DNA from: Sulfurimonas denitrificans DSM 1251
Lineage (GTDB): Bacteria; Campylobacterota; Campylobacteria; Campylobacterales; Sulfurimonadaceae
NCBI RefSeq assembly: GCF_000012965.1
Contig: NC_007575.1
Coordinates: 868,001 to 932,000, forward strand
DNA length: 64,000 nucleotides
Direction: 5' to 3'
The notes below the pieces were generated by a model. The model was given only the letters and a program-made list of their open reading frames with translations. It ran no database searches and had not been told where the DNA came from. Position 1 is the stretch's first letter, and every line of letters starts with the position of its first letter. The translations under genes and the position numbers were made by a program. Below, piece after piece: positions 18,127 to 27,611 of this stretch.

Positions 18127-19424
18127 TGCACTACTTAAATATAAGTTTCTCACATAAAAATTCAACTCTTGATGTTAGAGAAAAACTCTCTTATAAAGAT
18201 GATTACGCTACAAAAGGGTGCTTAAGTAAGCTAAACTCTGGCGAGTCTATTAACGAATCTATTTTAATCTCTACATGTAATAGAATGGAAGTGTTTTGCA
18301 GCTGCAGTGATATAGCTAGTGCGACAAAACATATATTTGAGATGTTAGCCGCAAGATCTGGGGTTTCTATAGATGAACTTGAGGGCAGAGCAGATATTTT
18401 TGATGACAGTAGTGCGATTCATCATCTCTTTAGTGTTGCATCATCACTTGATTCTATGGTTATTGGCGAAACGCAGATAGCTGGACAGTTAAAGGATGCT
18501 TTTAGATTCTCTTATGATAACGGATTTTGTTCTCAAAAATTGGCTCGTGCCATGCATCACGCTTTTAAGTGCGCTGCAAAAGTGCGAAATGCTACGGATA
18601 TCTCATCAAAACCAGTATCAATTGCTAGTGTTGCAGTCTCAAAACTAAAATCAGTTCTTGATAATGTTGAGGGTAAAAAAGCCTTAGTTATCGGCGTTGG
18701 AGAGATGTCTGAGATAACAGCAAAGCACCTTCTCTCAAGTGGAGCAGATGTTTATATAACAAACAGAACAAAACATAAAGCTGAAAAACTAGCCTCAGAG
18801 TGCGGTGCAAAAGTTTTGGATATGCAAGATTTACATAAAGCTGTAAATGAGTTTGAGATTCTCTTTACTGCTACATCTTCGTCTGAACCTATTATTACAG
18901 ATGAGATAATAAAACCATGTGATTTTGATAGATATTGGTTTGATATGGCAGTGCCTCGTGATATAAACTATCACAAAGGCGATAGAATAAACCTTTATGT
19001 GGTTGATGATTTAAAAAATATTGTTGATCAAAATATGAGCTTTCGTGAAGATGGCGCTAGAAAAGCACATGGCATTATAGGAAGAAGCACAGTTGAATTT
19101 TTTGAGTGGTTAAATACATTAAACATTGAGCCTATGATAAAAGAGATATACGAAAAAGCATTTGAAGCAGCACGTATAGAGAGCCAGAGAGTTATAAAAA
19201 AAGGGTTTATTCCAAAAGAGTATGAGGATCAGATTCATAAAATGTCTCAACAAGTTTTAAAGAGATTTTTACATCAGATGAGCTCAAAAATGAGAAGTGT
19301 CTCTGAAGAGTCAAAAGCAGATATGCTAACGAGTGCAGTGCAGTTTTTGATAGAAAAAGACCAAAGAGATATACCAGATAAATATAAGTGCGAACACGCA
19401 TTAAATATCATAGAAGGAAGATAA
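18126..19424 (+). CDS. hemA: Glutamyl-tRNA reductase
   Basis: 432 residues. STCNRMEVF carries the catalytic Cys (about residue 50). The NADPH fold KKALVIGVGEMSEITAKHL and a C-terminal dimerisation helix follow. It reduces Glu-tRNA to glutamate-1-semialdehyde, the first step of C5 tetrapyrrole synthesis, and hemC lies further down the same operon. Its stop abuts the GTG of proS. Confidence 0.96.
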   Translation: MHYLNISFSHKNSTLDVREKLSYKDDYATKGCLSKLNSGESINESILISTCNRMEVFCSCSDIASATKHIFEMLAARSGVSIDELEGRADIFDDSSAIHHLFSVASSLDSMVIGETQIAGQLKDAFRFSYDNGFCSQKLARAMHHAFKCAAKVRNATDISSKPVSIASVAVSKLKSVLDNVEGKKALVIGVGEMSEITAKHLLSSGADVYITNRTKHKAEKLASECGAKVLDMQDLHKAVNEFEILFTATSSSEPIITDEIIKPCDFDRYWFDMAVPRDINYHKGDRINLYVVDDLKNIVDQNMSFREDGARKAHGIIGRSTVEFFEWLNTLNIEPMIKEIYEKAFEAARIESQRVIKKGFIPKEYEDQIHKMSQQVLKRFLHQMSSKMRSVSEESKADMLTSAVQFLIEKDQRDIPDKYKCEHALNIIEGR

Positions 19425-20732
19425 GTGAGAAGAAGCAGAGCGTTTATTCCAACTGCAAAAGAAGCACCATCCGATGCAACATTGCCAAGCCATAAGTTCT
19501 TAGTAAGAGGCGGTTTTATAAATCAACAAGGTGCTGGACTTTATAATTTTTTACCTCTTGGAAAGATAGTATTAGAGAAAATTAGAGCTGTTGTAAAAGA
19601 GGAGCTAGACCTTGCAGGCTGCAATGAAGTACAACTTAGTTTTGTGACTCCAATTGGCTTGTGGGAGAGAAGTGGTCGCTCTGAAGCTATGGGCAAAGAG
19701 ATGCTTAGAATCAACGACAGACACCAAAATGAGTTTGTTCTAAGCCCAACAAATGAAGAAGCTATGGTTGAACTTGTAAAAAACAGAGTAACAAGCTATA
19801 AAGATTTACCATTAAATTTATATCAGATAAATACTAAATTTCGTGATGAAGCTAGACCTAGATATGGGCTTTTGCGTGGTAGAGAATTTTTGATGAAAGA
19901 TGGTTACTCATTTCACTCAAGCACACAAGATATGATTCGTGAGTTTGATTTAATGGAAGAGACTTATAAGAAAATCTTTACAAGACTTGGACTTGACTTT
20001 AGAGTTGTAGCGGCTGATAGCGGAGCAATTGGCGGAGATGGAAGTAAAGAGTTCCATGTCTTAGCAGATAGCGGAGAAGATACTCTTATAGTGTGTCAAT
20101 CTTGTAATTATGGTGCAAATATTGAGACTATTGATGAGTTTAAAGATAAGATAGATGAACTAAACGAGAAGAGTTATGAAGAGTTAAAAGAGTTGAAGAT
20201 AGATCAAAAATGCTCTTGTGGAGCAAACCTTCACTTTAAAAAAGGTATAGAAGTTGGACATATTTTTCAACTTGGAACTAAATACTCAGCAGCATTAGAA
20301 GCGAATTTTAGTGATGAAAACGGCAGAAGCAAACCCTTTGAGATGGCAACATTTGGCATAGGAGTGAGCAGATTGGTTGCTGCGATTATAGAGCAAAACC
20401 ATGATGAGAGTGGCTGTATTTGGACTAAAGAGAGTGCACCTTATATTGTAAATATTATGGTTTCAAATGTCAAAGATGAGGCTCAAATGAGTCTTGGAGA
20501 AGATCTTTATGCAAAACTAAGAGCGGCAAAAGTAGATGTCATTTTTGATGATACAAAAGAGAGATTTGGCTTTAAAATGAAAGATGCCGAGCTTATTGGT
20601 TTTCCATATACGCTTATAATCGGAAAAGAACTTGAGGGTGGATTAGTTCAGATTTTTGATAGAAAAACAAAAGAGAGTATCTCTGTTGAGTCAAGTAGTG
20701 CCTATGACAAAATTATGGAATTGATTAAGTAA
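19425..20732 (+). CDS. proS: Prolyl-tRNA synthetase lacking the INS editing domain
   Basis: 435 residues against about 570 for most bacterial ProRS. Class II motifs are present: GLYNFLPLG, motif 2 [36 protein letters not shown], motif 3 [12 protein letters not shown] and the C-terminal anticodon-binding domain. The usual insertion of about 180 residues between YGANIE (about 231) and GIEVG (about 274) is reduced to some 45 residues. That linker holds CQSC (224-227) and CSC (263-265), a possible zinc site. GTG start. The INS domain normally clears Ala-tRNAPro, so editing must come from elsewhere or be absent. Confidence 0.95.
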   Translation: MRRSRAFIPTAKEAPSDATLPSHKFLVRGGFINQQGAGLYNFLPLGKIVLEKIRAVVKEELDLAGCNEVQLSFVTPIGLWERSGRSEAMGKEMLRINDRHQNEFVLSPTNEEAMVELVKNRVTSYKDLPLNLYQINTKFRDEARPRYGLLRGREFLMKDGYSFHSSTQDMIREFDLMEETYKKIFTRLGLDFRVVAADSGAIGGDGSKEFHVLADSGEDTLIVCQSCNYGANIETIDEFKDKIDELNEKSYEELKELKIDQKCSCGANLHFKKGIEVGHIFQLGTKYSAALEANFSDENGRSKPFEMATFGIGVSRLVAAIIEQNHDESGCIWTKESAPYIVNIMVSNVKDEAQMSLGEDLYAKLRAAKVDVIFDDTKERFGFKMKDAELIGFPYTLIIGKELEGGLVQIFDRKTKESISVESSSAYDKIMELIK

Positions 20733-21157
20733 TGATATATTTTTTAATCTATCTTTTTTTAGAGGTGCTAATCTCTGTTAATATTTCCTCTGCTATAGGA
20801 GGGTTATGGACTTTTTTTGAGATACTCTTTAGTGCATTTTTTGGCATAACTATACTTATGAATTTTCGCTCGACATTTAGAGAAAATGTTATTTCGGTCT
20901 CATATAAATGTATAGACTTAGAGGAGTTTCAGCGCCTTAATCTCTTTAGTATATTTGGGGCAATTTTACTTATTATCCCAGGTTTTTTAACAGACATTAT
21001 AGGCATTTTATTGCAATTTAGCGTATTTACAACTATGCTTGTTAATCGTTATAATGTAAAATCAAAGTGCAAAACAGATTATGAAAAATACAATAAAGAG
21101 AAGGATATAAATGTCATTGATGTTGAAATTATTAGCGATAACTCTCGTACTAAGTAG
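20732..21157 (+). CDS. FxsA family membrane protein
   Basis: 141 residues with three to four hydrophobic helices. IGGLWTFFEILFSAFFGI and LLIIPGFLTDIIGILL match the FxsA pattern (PGFLTD is diagnostic). FxsA is a cytoplasmic-membrane protein that in E. coli relieves F-plasmid exclusion of phage T7; its normal role is unknown. The ATG overlaps the proS stop. The 3' end overlaps the next gene by 47 bases. Confidence 0.82.
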   Translation: MIYFLIYLFLEVLISVNISSAIGGLWTFFEILFSAFFGITILMNFRSTFRENVISVSYKCIDLEEFQRLNLFSIFGAILLIIPGFLTDIIGILLQFSVFTTMLVNRYNVKSKCKTDYEKYNKEKDINVIDVEIISDNSRTK

Positions 21158-21941
21158 TCTCTTACGAGCAGAAGCTACAGGCGAAGATGTAGAGAATTTT
21201 TTAAAAAAAATGTTTGCATCGAATCAAGGTATAAAATCACTTAACGTAAAAGTAACAAATATAACAGAAGTCCAAGGGCATGATGATTGGTACGCATATT
21301 ATGTTGAACTAGATGCTCTTTTAGTAAAAGACAAACGTCAAGTTGTTCAAAAAATGGTTTGGTTCTCAGATGGAAAAGTGATAACAAAAGAGATTTTTGA
21401 TATAGAAAAAATCAAAGATATGAATGAGTTGGTCTCTTTGCCTTTTGAAGATAAAAACTATAAAAAAGAGAACCTTATATATGGAAATGAAAATGCAAAA
21501 CATAAAGTAGCAATCTTCTCAGATCCTCTTTGTCCATTTTGTAAAACTTTTGTTCCAGAAGCTCTTGAGTATATGAAAAAAAGACCAAATGATTTTGCAG
21601 TGTATTATTACCATTTTCCACTTGAATCGCTTCACCCAGCTGCTGTAGAGTTAGTAAAAGCTGCTACTGCCCTTGAACTTCAAGGAAAAAAAGATGTAGT
21701 ACTTAATCTATATAAAGTAAAAGTAGATCCAAAAGAGAAATCAAATGATAAGATATTAGCTGAGTTTAATAGAGTAATGGGCTCAAATATAAAAATGTTT
21801 GATCTTATCTCAAAAGAGGTAGGTGAACATCTAAAGAGTGATTTAGCAGTAGCCGACTCAATGATGGTAAATGGAACTCCTACAATTTTCTTTGATGGAG
21901 TTTTAGATAGAACAAAAATGAAATATAAAGAGGTAAAATAG
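21111..21941 (+). CDS. Periplasmic DsbC/DsbG-like thiol-disulfide protein
   Basis: 276 residues. Signal peptide LLAITLVLSSLLRAEA, an N-terminal dimerisation-like region (about 25-125), then a thioredoxin fold with FSDPLCPFCKTF (CPFC active site) and VNGTPTIFFDG (cis-Pro). It should oxidise or isomerise disulfides in the periplasm. The start overlaps fxsA by 47 bases but is needed for the signal peptide. It sits between proS/fxsA and hemC. Confidence 0.87.
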   Translation: MSLMLKLLAITLVLSSLLRAEATGEDVENFLKKMFASNQGIKSLNVKVTNITEVQGHDDWYAYYVELDALLVKDKRQVVQKMVWFSDGKVITKEIFDIEKIKDMNELVSLPFEDKNYKKENLIYGNENAKHKVAIFSDPLCPFCKTFVPEALEYMKKRPNDFAVYYYHFPLESLHPAAVELVKAATALELQGKKDVVLNLYKVKVDPKEKSNDKILAEFNRVMGSNIKMFDLISKEVGEHLKSDLAVADSMMVNGTPTIFFDGVLDRTKMKYKEVK

Positions 21942-22883
21942 ATGAAAAAATTAGTAATAGCAACAAGAGGATCTCAACTAGCACTTTGGCAGTCAAATCA
22001 TATAAAAGCTATTTTACAAGAGCAAAATCCAGGTCTTGAAGTTGAGTTAAATGTTATCGTTACAACAGGAGACCGTATTCAAGATAAAGCGCTCTCTAAA
22101 ATAGGCGGAAAAGGGCTGTTTTTAAAAGAGCTTGAAGAAGCTATGCTCCAAGGAGAAGCTCAAATTGCAGTTCACTCCCTAAAAGATGTTCCAACAGTTA
22201 TGCCTGATGGTCTTATCTTAGCAGCAATCACAGAGAGAGAAGATTCAAGAGATGCACTTTTATCAGAAAAATATGCAAATATTGACGCACTGCCTAAAAA
22301 TGCAGTGGTAGGTACATCTTCTCTTCGCCGTCGTATGCAGATACAAAAACTTCGTCCAGATTTAATCATAAAAGATTTAAGAGGCAATGTTGATACAAGA
22401 ATTAGAAAGCTAAAAGAGGGTGAATTTGATGCAATTATTTTAGCTGCTGCTGGAATAAATAGACTCTCTTTGCTTGATGCTGTAAAACATGTATATCCTA
22501 TTTCACTTGAAGAGATGGTTCCATCTATGGGACAAGGGGCACTTGGAATAGAAGCGGTAAATGATGCTGAAGTTTTAAGAATAGTTGCAGGACTTGAAGA
22601 TGAGTATAGTAGAATTGAGACAACTATAGAGAGATCTTTTGTTGATGAGTTGGAGGGTGGTTGCCAAGTTCCAATAGGTGTTAATGCATCTGTTTTAGAT
22701 GATGGAACTATTAGTATTAGAGCCGTGCTTGGTCTTCCTAATGGAGAAGAGATGCTAAGTGATTCAAAGATAACATCTAAGAAAGATTATGAAAACATTG
22801 GCAGAGAAATAGCAGCAGAGTTTATAGAAAAAGGGGCTAAAGAGCTTCTTAGCCGTGCTGAAGCAATGATGGAAAATAAGTAA
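21942..22883 (+). CDS. hemC: Porphobilinogen deaminase (hydroxymethylbilane synthase)
   Basis: 313 residues. IATRGSQLALWQSNHIK at the N-terminus, HSLKDVPT, GTSSLRRRMQI and the cofactor-binding Cys in ELEGGCQVPIG are all present. It joins four porphobilinogens into hydroxymethylbilane. It shares the operon with hemA upstream, so two steps of haem synthesis are co-expressed. It starts directly after the Dsb-like gene stop. Confidence 0.97.
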   Translation: MKKLVIATRGSQLALWQSNHIKAILQEQNPGLEVELNVIVTTGDRIQDKALSKIGGKGLFLKELEEAMLQGEAQIAVHSLKDVPTVMPDGLILAAITEREDSRDALLSEKYANIDALPKNAVVGTSSLRRRMQIQKLRPDLIIKDLRGNVDTRIRKLKEGEFDAIILAAAGINRLSLLDAVKHVYPISLEEMVPSMGQGALGIEAVNDAEVLRIVAGLEDEYSRIETTIERSFVDELEGGCQVPIGVNASVLDDGTISIRAVLGLPNGEEMLSDSKITSKKDYENIGREIAAEFIEKGAKELLSRAEAMMENK

Positions 22884-22885
22884 AA

Positions 22886-24703
22886 ATGAAAAAAACCATT
22901 GAGTTATTAAAGAAAAACGGCGAGTTAAGAATAGTTGATACAGAACTTGATATTTATCTTGAAATCCCTCATTTAGCTTATGCAGAGGTTAAGAAAAAAG
23001 ATGGCGGCTTAGCACTACTTTTTACAAATGTGATTGATAAGAAGAGTGGTAAAAAGTTTGATGAAGAGATTTTAATGAACGTTTTTGGTTCATATAGCCG
23101 TTGCGAGCTTCTTTTTGGCAGAACAATAGAATCTGTCGCAGATGAGATAACAAAACTGCTCCACATGAAGCCTCCGAGTGGTTTTTTAAATAAAATTTCA
23201 ATGGCAAGTGAACTTTTCTCACTTAAAAATATATTTCCAAAAAAACTCTCAAGAGAGGGTGAGTGTCAAAAGATAAAATATCTTGAAAATGAGATAGATC
23301 TTTATAAAATCCCAGTTTTAACTACATGGGAACAAGATGGTGGTCCTTTTATCACAATGGCTCAAGTTTACACTCAAAGTTTTGACGGAGAGATGGTAAA
23401 TGTTGGGATGTACAGACTTCAAGTGTATGATAAAAATCATTTAGGAATGCACTGGCAGATTCATAAAGACTCTTCACACTTTTTTGACCAGTACCAAAAA
23501 GCTGGTAAAAAAATGCCTGTAACCATAGCAATTGGGGGAGATCCACTCTACACATGGTGTGCAACGGCTCCTCTTCCTTATGGTGTTAATGAACTTTTAA
23601 TGTATGGACTTATAAAAAAAGAGAGTGCAAAATTAGTAAAATCTTTGACAAATCCACTCTATATTCCACATGATGTAGATTATGTTATAGAGGGTTGGGT
23701 TGACACAAATGAGATGAAAATTGAGGGTCCTTTTGGAGATCACACAGGATATTATACTTTAGAAGAGTCATATCCAGTGATGGAAGTAAGTGCTATTACT
23801 ACAAAGAAAAAACCAACATACTTAGCTACAGTTGTAGGAAAACCGCCTCTTGAGGATAAGTACATGGGATGGGCTACTGGGAAGATATTTTTTCCTCTGC
23901 TAAAGACAACAGCTCCTGATTTGCTTGATTATCATATGCCAGAAAATGGTGGTTTTCATAATCTAATACTAGCAAAAATGCAGCCTCATTATAAGGGACA
24001 TGCAAAACAGTTTATGCATGCTTTTTGGGGTGCAGGGCAGATGAGTTTTGTTAAACATGCAATTTTCTTAGATGAAAAAGCTCCAAAATTAGATAGTTAT
24101 GATGCGGTAACTAGCTATATACTAGATAGGTTTACTCCAAAATCTCTCTTTATAACAGAGGGTATTTTAGATGCACTAGATCACTCATCTGATGAGGCGC
24201 TAATAGGTGGAAAGCTAGGTATTGATGTTACAGCAGCAAACAGAGTAGAGGCACCAAATCTTTTAGGTGATGAAGAACTTTTAATAAGAGTTAAAGAGCT
24301 TATTCCAGATGTGGTAAATTTGCATCAGTTTATGAGAAGAACAAAAAATCCAATTACTGTTATATCTGTTGATAAAACAAAAAATGCAAAACATTATTTT
24401 GAGGCACTTATACCTTTGAGTATGCACTTAAGAGTTGTAGTTTTTATAGATGCTCATAAAAATGATATATTTAACGCCTACATGTTAGTGTGGAGAGTTA
24501 CAAATAATATGGATGCTCTAAGAGACATATATATATCTGGATTAATGGTTGCAATTGATGGAACAAACAAAAACTCATTAGATAGTTTTGAGAGAAGATG
24601 GCCTGATGATGTTGATTGTACGCAGAGTGTTGTAGAATCTCTTAAACTCAAAGGTGTATGGGATTTAAGTGAAAAATTATATGAAAAGTTCCAATTATCA
24701 TGA
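22886..24703 (+). CDS. UbiD family decarboxylase (menaquinone biosynthesis)
   Basis: 605 residues, the long form of UbiD. GPFGDHTGYYTLEESYPVME and KKPTYLATVVGKPPLEDKY are the conserved core that binds prenylated FMN, and MAQVYT lies in the N-terminal half. In Campylobacterota, which make menaquinone by the futalosine route, such enzymes are proposed to decarboxylate a naphthoate intermediate; that role is inference here. Last gene of the operon, next to haem and prenyl-chain genes that also serve respiration. Confidence 0.87.
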   Translation: MKKTIELLKKNGELRIVDTELDIYLEIPHLAYAEVKKKDGGLALLFTNVIDKKSGKKFDEEILMNVFGSYSRCELLFGRTIESVADEITKLLHMKPPSGFLNKISMASELFSLKNIFPKKLSREGECQKIKYLENEIDLYKIPVLTTWEQDGGPFITMAQVYTQSFDGEMVNVGMYRLQVYDKNHLGMHWQIHKDSSHFFDQYQKAGKKMPVTIAIGGDPLYTWCATAPLPYGVNELLMYGLIKKESAKLVKSLTNPLYIPHDVDYVIEGWVDTNEMKIEGPFGDHTGYYTLEESYPVMEVSAITTKKKPTYLATVVGKPPLEDKYMGWATGKIFFPLLKTTAPDLLDYHMPENGGFHNLILAKMQPHYKGHAKQFMHAFWGAGQMSFVKHAIFLDEKAPKLDSYDAVTSYILDRFTPKSLFITEGILDALDHSSDEALIGGKLGIDVTAANRVEAPNLLGDEELLIRVKELIPDVVNLHQFMRRTKNPITVISVDKTKNAKHYFEALIPLSMHLRVVVFIDAHKNDIFNAYMLVWRVTNNMDALRDIYISGLMVAIDGTNKNSLDSFERRWPDDVDCTQSVVESLKLKGVWDLSEKLYEKFQLS

Positions 24704-24736
24704 TTTATTCTCTCTCTTTATTTTAGTCAAAGTCGA

Positions 24737-24742
24737 TATAAT
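24737..24742 (+). promoter_or_regulatory. -10 box for the cytochrome c gene
   Basis: TATAAT in the 82-base gap after the UbiD gene, 44 bases before the ATG. AGAGGTTTG is the ribosome site. Confidence 0.45.
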
Positions 24743-24785
24743 AAACTATGGCGCAGTGTAAGTAATTATCATAGAGGTTTGATGT

Positions 24786-25127
24786 ATGAGTAAATTTTTT
24801 ATTTCTATTTTATCTATCTCTCTCTTCACATCAATTGCTCTTGATGCCGCTGTTTACAAAGGACAAAGAGAGTTTGTAAGAGAGTGTGTTGAGTGTCATA
24901 AGACAGGTCAAGTTTTTGTGGCAACTAAAAATAAAAAAGAGTGGAATGCTATTATGAAAAATAGTGGCGAAAAATTAGTAGAAATTCATTTGCAAAGCAA
25001 AGAGAAAAGTGCTGGGCCTTCGCATGAATATTTTCAAAATAAAATTTTTGTTAAAAATTTAAAACACTTAAGAGATTTTTTATTTGAGTACGCTGGTGAT
25101 AGTGGAAATGTTCCTGCTTGTAATTAG
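24786..25127 (+). CDS. Small periplasmic monohaem c-type cytochrome
   Basis: 113 residues. Signal peptide (FFISILSISLFTSIALDA), then one haem-binding motif CVECH at about residue 37. A single Met after it (NAIMKN) may be the distal ligand. Such small cytochromes carry electrons in the periplasm. It is transcribed alone: its own -10 box lies upstream and a 25-base inverted repeat follows. Confidence 0.82.
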   Translation: MSKFFISILSISLFTSIALDAAVYKGQREFVRECVECHKTGQVFVATKNKKEWNAIMKNSGEKLVEIHLQSKEKSAGPSHEYFQNKIFVKNLKHLRDFLFEYAGDSGNVPACN

Positions 25128-25142
25128 CTGCTATAGTATTTT

Positions 25143-25167
25143 TTAAGATAGAAAATTTCTATCTTAA
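25143..25167. terminator. Long hairpin between the cytochrome gene and argH
   Basis: TTAAGATAGAAA and TTTCTATCTTAA are a perfect 12-base inverted repeat around one A. It lies 16 bases after the cytochrome stop. No T-run follows on the plus strand, so it may end transcription poorly, protect the mRNA end, or act as an operator. Confidence 0.45.
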
Positions 25168-25235
25168 CCCTCTTATCGTTTTGTAAAATCACTTAATTTA
25201 GCTAAAATACCAAACTTTTTTATATTGGAGAAATT

Positions 25236-26618
25236 ATGGACAAAATGTGGTCAGGTCGTTTTTCTGCAACCGCTTCAAGCCTTTTAGATCAGTTTAACGC
25301 ATCTATTATGTTTGATAGAAAACTTTATCGTGAAGATATTGAAGGCTCTATTGCGCATGCTACAATGCTTGCAAAACAGGGCATATTAACTACTGATGAA
25401 CTCTCTCAAATAACAAAAGGTCTCTCCCAAGTAAAAGAGGAGATAGAGTCTGGAGTATTTGAGTGGAAGATATCTGATGAAGATCTTCATATGGGAATTG
25501 AAAAACGTCTCACCGCTATTATTGGTGATGCTGGTAAAAAACTTCATACTGCAAGAAGTAGAAATGATCAAGTTGCAGTAGATTTTCGCCGTTATGTTCT
25601 TCGTAAAAATTTAGAGATAGTAGATGCTCTTAAACTTCTTATGAATGAGATATTAGTGATTGCATCAAAGCATACTCAAACGCTTTTACCAGGAATGACA
25701 CACCTCCAACATGCACAACCAATAAATTTTGCCTTTCATTTAAGTGCATACCTCTCAATGTTTAAGCGTGATATAGAAAGATTTGAGAGCTCTTATAAAC
25801 GAAATAATATCTCTCCATTGGGCTGTGCGGCTCTTGCTGGGACTCCACATAAAATTGATAGAGATATGACAGCAGAGCTTTTAGGTTTTGAGAGTGCTAG
25901 TATAAACTGTTTAGATACGGTAAGTGATAGAGATTTTGCACTGGAAATTTTATTCAATATCTCTACTATGATGATGCATATATCTCGCCTTAGTGAAGAG
26001 CTTGTTATGTGGTCTAGTTATGAGTTTAGATTTGTTGAGCTTAGTGATGAGTACTCAACTGGTTCATCAATCATGCCACAAAAGAAAAATCCAGATGTTC
26101 CTGAGCTTTTACGTGGTAAAACAGGTAGAGTTTATGGCTCTTTAATGGGACTCTTAACAGTTATGAAGGCTCTTCCTTTAGCGTACAACAAAGATACACA
26201 AGAGGATAAAGAGGGTGTTTTTGATGCTGTTGAGACGGCTGAAATCTCCTTAGAGATTTTAAAAGAGGCTCTTAAAACCATGCAGGTAAAGCCACATTAT
26301 ATGAAAAATGCTTGTAAAATAGGGCATTTAAGTGCTACAGATTTAGCCGATTATCTAGTTCAAAAATGTGACATTCCTTTTAGAGAAGCTCATTTTATAA
26401 CAGGAAAAGCAGTTGCTAAGAGTGAAGAGTTAAAAATTGATTTAAGTGATATTGAGCTCAAATATTTAAAAGAGATCGATGATAGAATAAATGAGGATGT
26501 GTTAGCGTTTTTATCGATAGAAAATTCGATGAATGCTAGAACTTCAGCTGGAGGAACATCTACAAAAAGAACTGAAGAACAACTAAAATATTTTGAAAAT
26601 TTCTTAAAGGCAGAGTAG
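25236..26618 (+). CDS. argH: Argininosuccinate lyase
   Basis: 460 residues, normal length. MWSGRFSA at the start, [24 protein letters not shown] (catalytic His region) and [20 protein letters not shown] (fumarase-family signature with the catalytic Ser) identify it. Last step of arginine synthesis. GGAG precedes the ATG. A TAAAAT box at 25203-25208 may be its promoter. OsmC follows directly. Confidence 0.97.
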   Translation: MDKMWSGRFSATASSLLDQFNASIMFDRKLYREDIEGSIAHATMLAKQGILTTDELSQITKGLSQVKEEIESGVFEWKISDEDLHMGIEKRLTAIIGDAGKKLHTARSRNDQVAVDFRRYVLRKNLEIVDALKLLMNEILVIASKHTQTLLPGMTHLQHAQPINFAFHLSAYLSMFKRDIERFESSYKRNNISPLGCAALAGTPHKIDRDMTAELLGFESASINCLDTVSDRDFALEILFNISTMMMHISRLSEELVMWSSYEFRFVELSDEYSTGSSIMPQKKNPDVPELLRGKTGRVYGSLMGLLTVMKALPLAYNKDTQEDKEGVFDAVETAEISLEILKEALKTMQVKPHYMKNACKIGHLSATDLADYLVQKCDIPFREAHFITGKAVAKSEELKIDLSDIELKYLKEIDDRINEDVLAFLSIENSMNARTSAGGTSTKRTEEQLKYFENFLKAE

Positions 26619-27083
26619 ATGAAAATTAGCGTATCACACTTAAATGAGATGAAATTTGAGGCAAAAACTCAGAAGAGCAGTTTTATAATTAACTGTCCAG
26701 AGATAAGCCCAATAGAGTATTTTTTATCAGGAATTATCTCATGTAGCGCAACAGATATGGTACTGCTGCCAAAAAATCAAGGTAAAACAGTCTCAAATTT
26801 AGTTATAGATGGTGAAGTAGTGAGGAATGAGGATTTTCCTAAAAAATTCAATACTCTTCATCTTGATTATAGTTTTGATTCTGATGCGGATGATATAGTG
26901 GCTGCTAGATGGGTTATGGCTTCACTTGAAACTTACTGCTCAACTATTAACACAATTAGAGAAAGTGTCAGTATCTCCTACTCAATTACACATAATGGCA
27001 CGAAGATAAGAGATAACGAGAAGATGATTTCTGGTGGTGGAAGTAAGATAGATATGGGCAATATAGAGAGTTGCCCTTCATAA
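26619..27083 (+). CDS. OsmC/Ohr family protein
   Basis: 154 residues. The two family cysteines are visible in GIISCSATDMVL and SLETYCSTI. Members reduce organic or lipid hydroperoxides through these cysteines, although some are of unknown role. The spacing fits the YhfA-like branch better than Ohr, which is a judgement by eye. The start codon follows the argH stop directly. Confidence 0.84.
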   Translation: MKISVSHLNEMKFEAKTQKSSFIINCPEISPIEYFLSGIISCSATDMVLLPKNQGKTVSNLVIDGEVVRNEDFPKKFNTLHLDYSFDSDADDIVAARWVMASLETYCSTINTIRESVSISYSITHNGTKIRDNEKMISGGGSKIDMGNIESCPS

Positions 27084-27090
27084 TTTAATC

Positions 27091-27489
27091 CTACTTTTTA
27101 GCCCTGTTTTTTGGGTTTGGAGTACTCTTTTTATCTGTATCGTTTTTTGGATTGTTATCAATTAGGTCTGGCCAAGCGAGTTTTGCTCCACCTAAGAGAT
27201 GAAAGTGAAGATGCTTGACCTCTTGTCCTCCATCTTCACCGATATTTGTTATTATCCTATAACCGCTCTGCTCAACACCAGCCTCTTTTGCAACATCTTG
27301 CATAAACTTAGTCATCTTCTTCATACTCTTTGGAGTTACTTCATTAAAGCTCTCTACATGTAGTTTTGGTATAACTAAGATATGAGTAGGAGCTTTTGGA
27401 TTAATATCGTTAAACGCTAAAAATTTTTTATTCTCCAAGACTATATTTGATGGAATTTCATTGTTTATTATTTTGCAAAATATGCACAT
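27091..27489 (-). CDS. HIT family protein (histidine triad nucleotide hydrolase)
   Basis: 132 residues. CIFCKIINNEIPS at the N-terminus and the triad HLHFHLLGG at about residue 95 mark the HINT branch, which hydrolyses nucleoside phosphoramidates. The C-terminal 25 residues are a Lys/Asn/Pro-rich tail not found in the core family. It is divergent from pheS; a HIT gene beside pheS is also found in H. pylori as I recall. Confidence 0.92.
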   Translation of the reverse strand: MCIFCKIINNEIPSNIVLENKKFLAFNDINPKAPTHILVIPKLHVESFNEVTPKSMKKMTKFMQDVAKEAGVEQSGYRIITNIGEDGGQEVKHLHFHLLGGAKLAWPDLIDNNPKNDTDKKSTPNPKNRAKK

Positions 27490-27559
27490 TTTAACCCTTT
27501 TTTTTCTTTATTGTAGCATACGAATTGGCAAATGAAGCTGTATGTAAATTATTTTTGAC

Positions 27560-27565
27560 TATAAT
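27560..27565 (+). promoter_or_regulatory. -10 box for the pheS to serA operon
   Basis: TATAAT with transcription start expected near 27572, about 40 bases before pheS. It lies inside the upstream part of the open frame and so argues against an earlier pheS start. Confidence 0.5.
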
Positions 27566-27579
27566 CCTTTTAAAATTTA

Positions 27580-27595
27580 AGAGGGTTTTTCCTCT
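27580..27595 (+). promoter_or_regulatory. Short hairpin in the pheS leader
   Basis: AGAGG and CCTCT flank GTTTTT, giving a 5-base stem in the 5' untranslated leader just before pheS. It could sequester a ribosome-binding-like purine stretch. No Phe-rich leader peptide is present, so classical attenuation is unlikely. Confidence 0.3.
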
Positions 27596-27611
27596 AGTAT
27601 GGGTGAGTCGA

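Noticed and set aside
27525-27611. 29-codon upstream extension of pheS
   Set aside because: It spans the TATAAT box at 27560 and would make the protein longer than PheS of related bacteria; the TTG at 27612 gives 330 residues.
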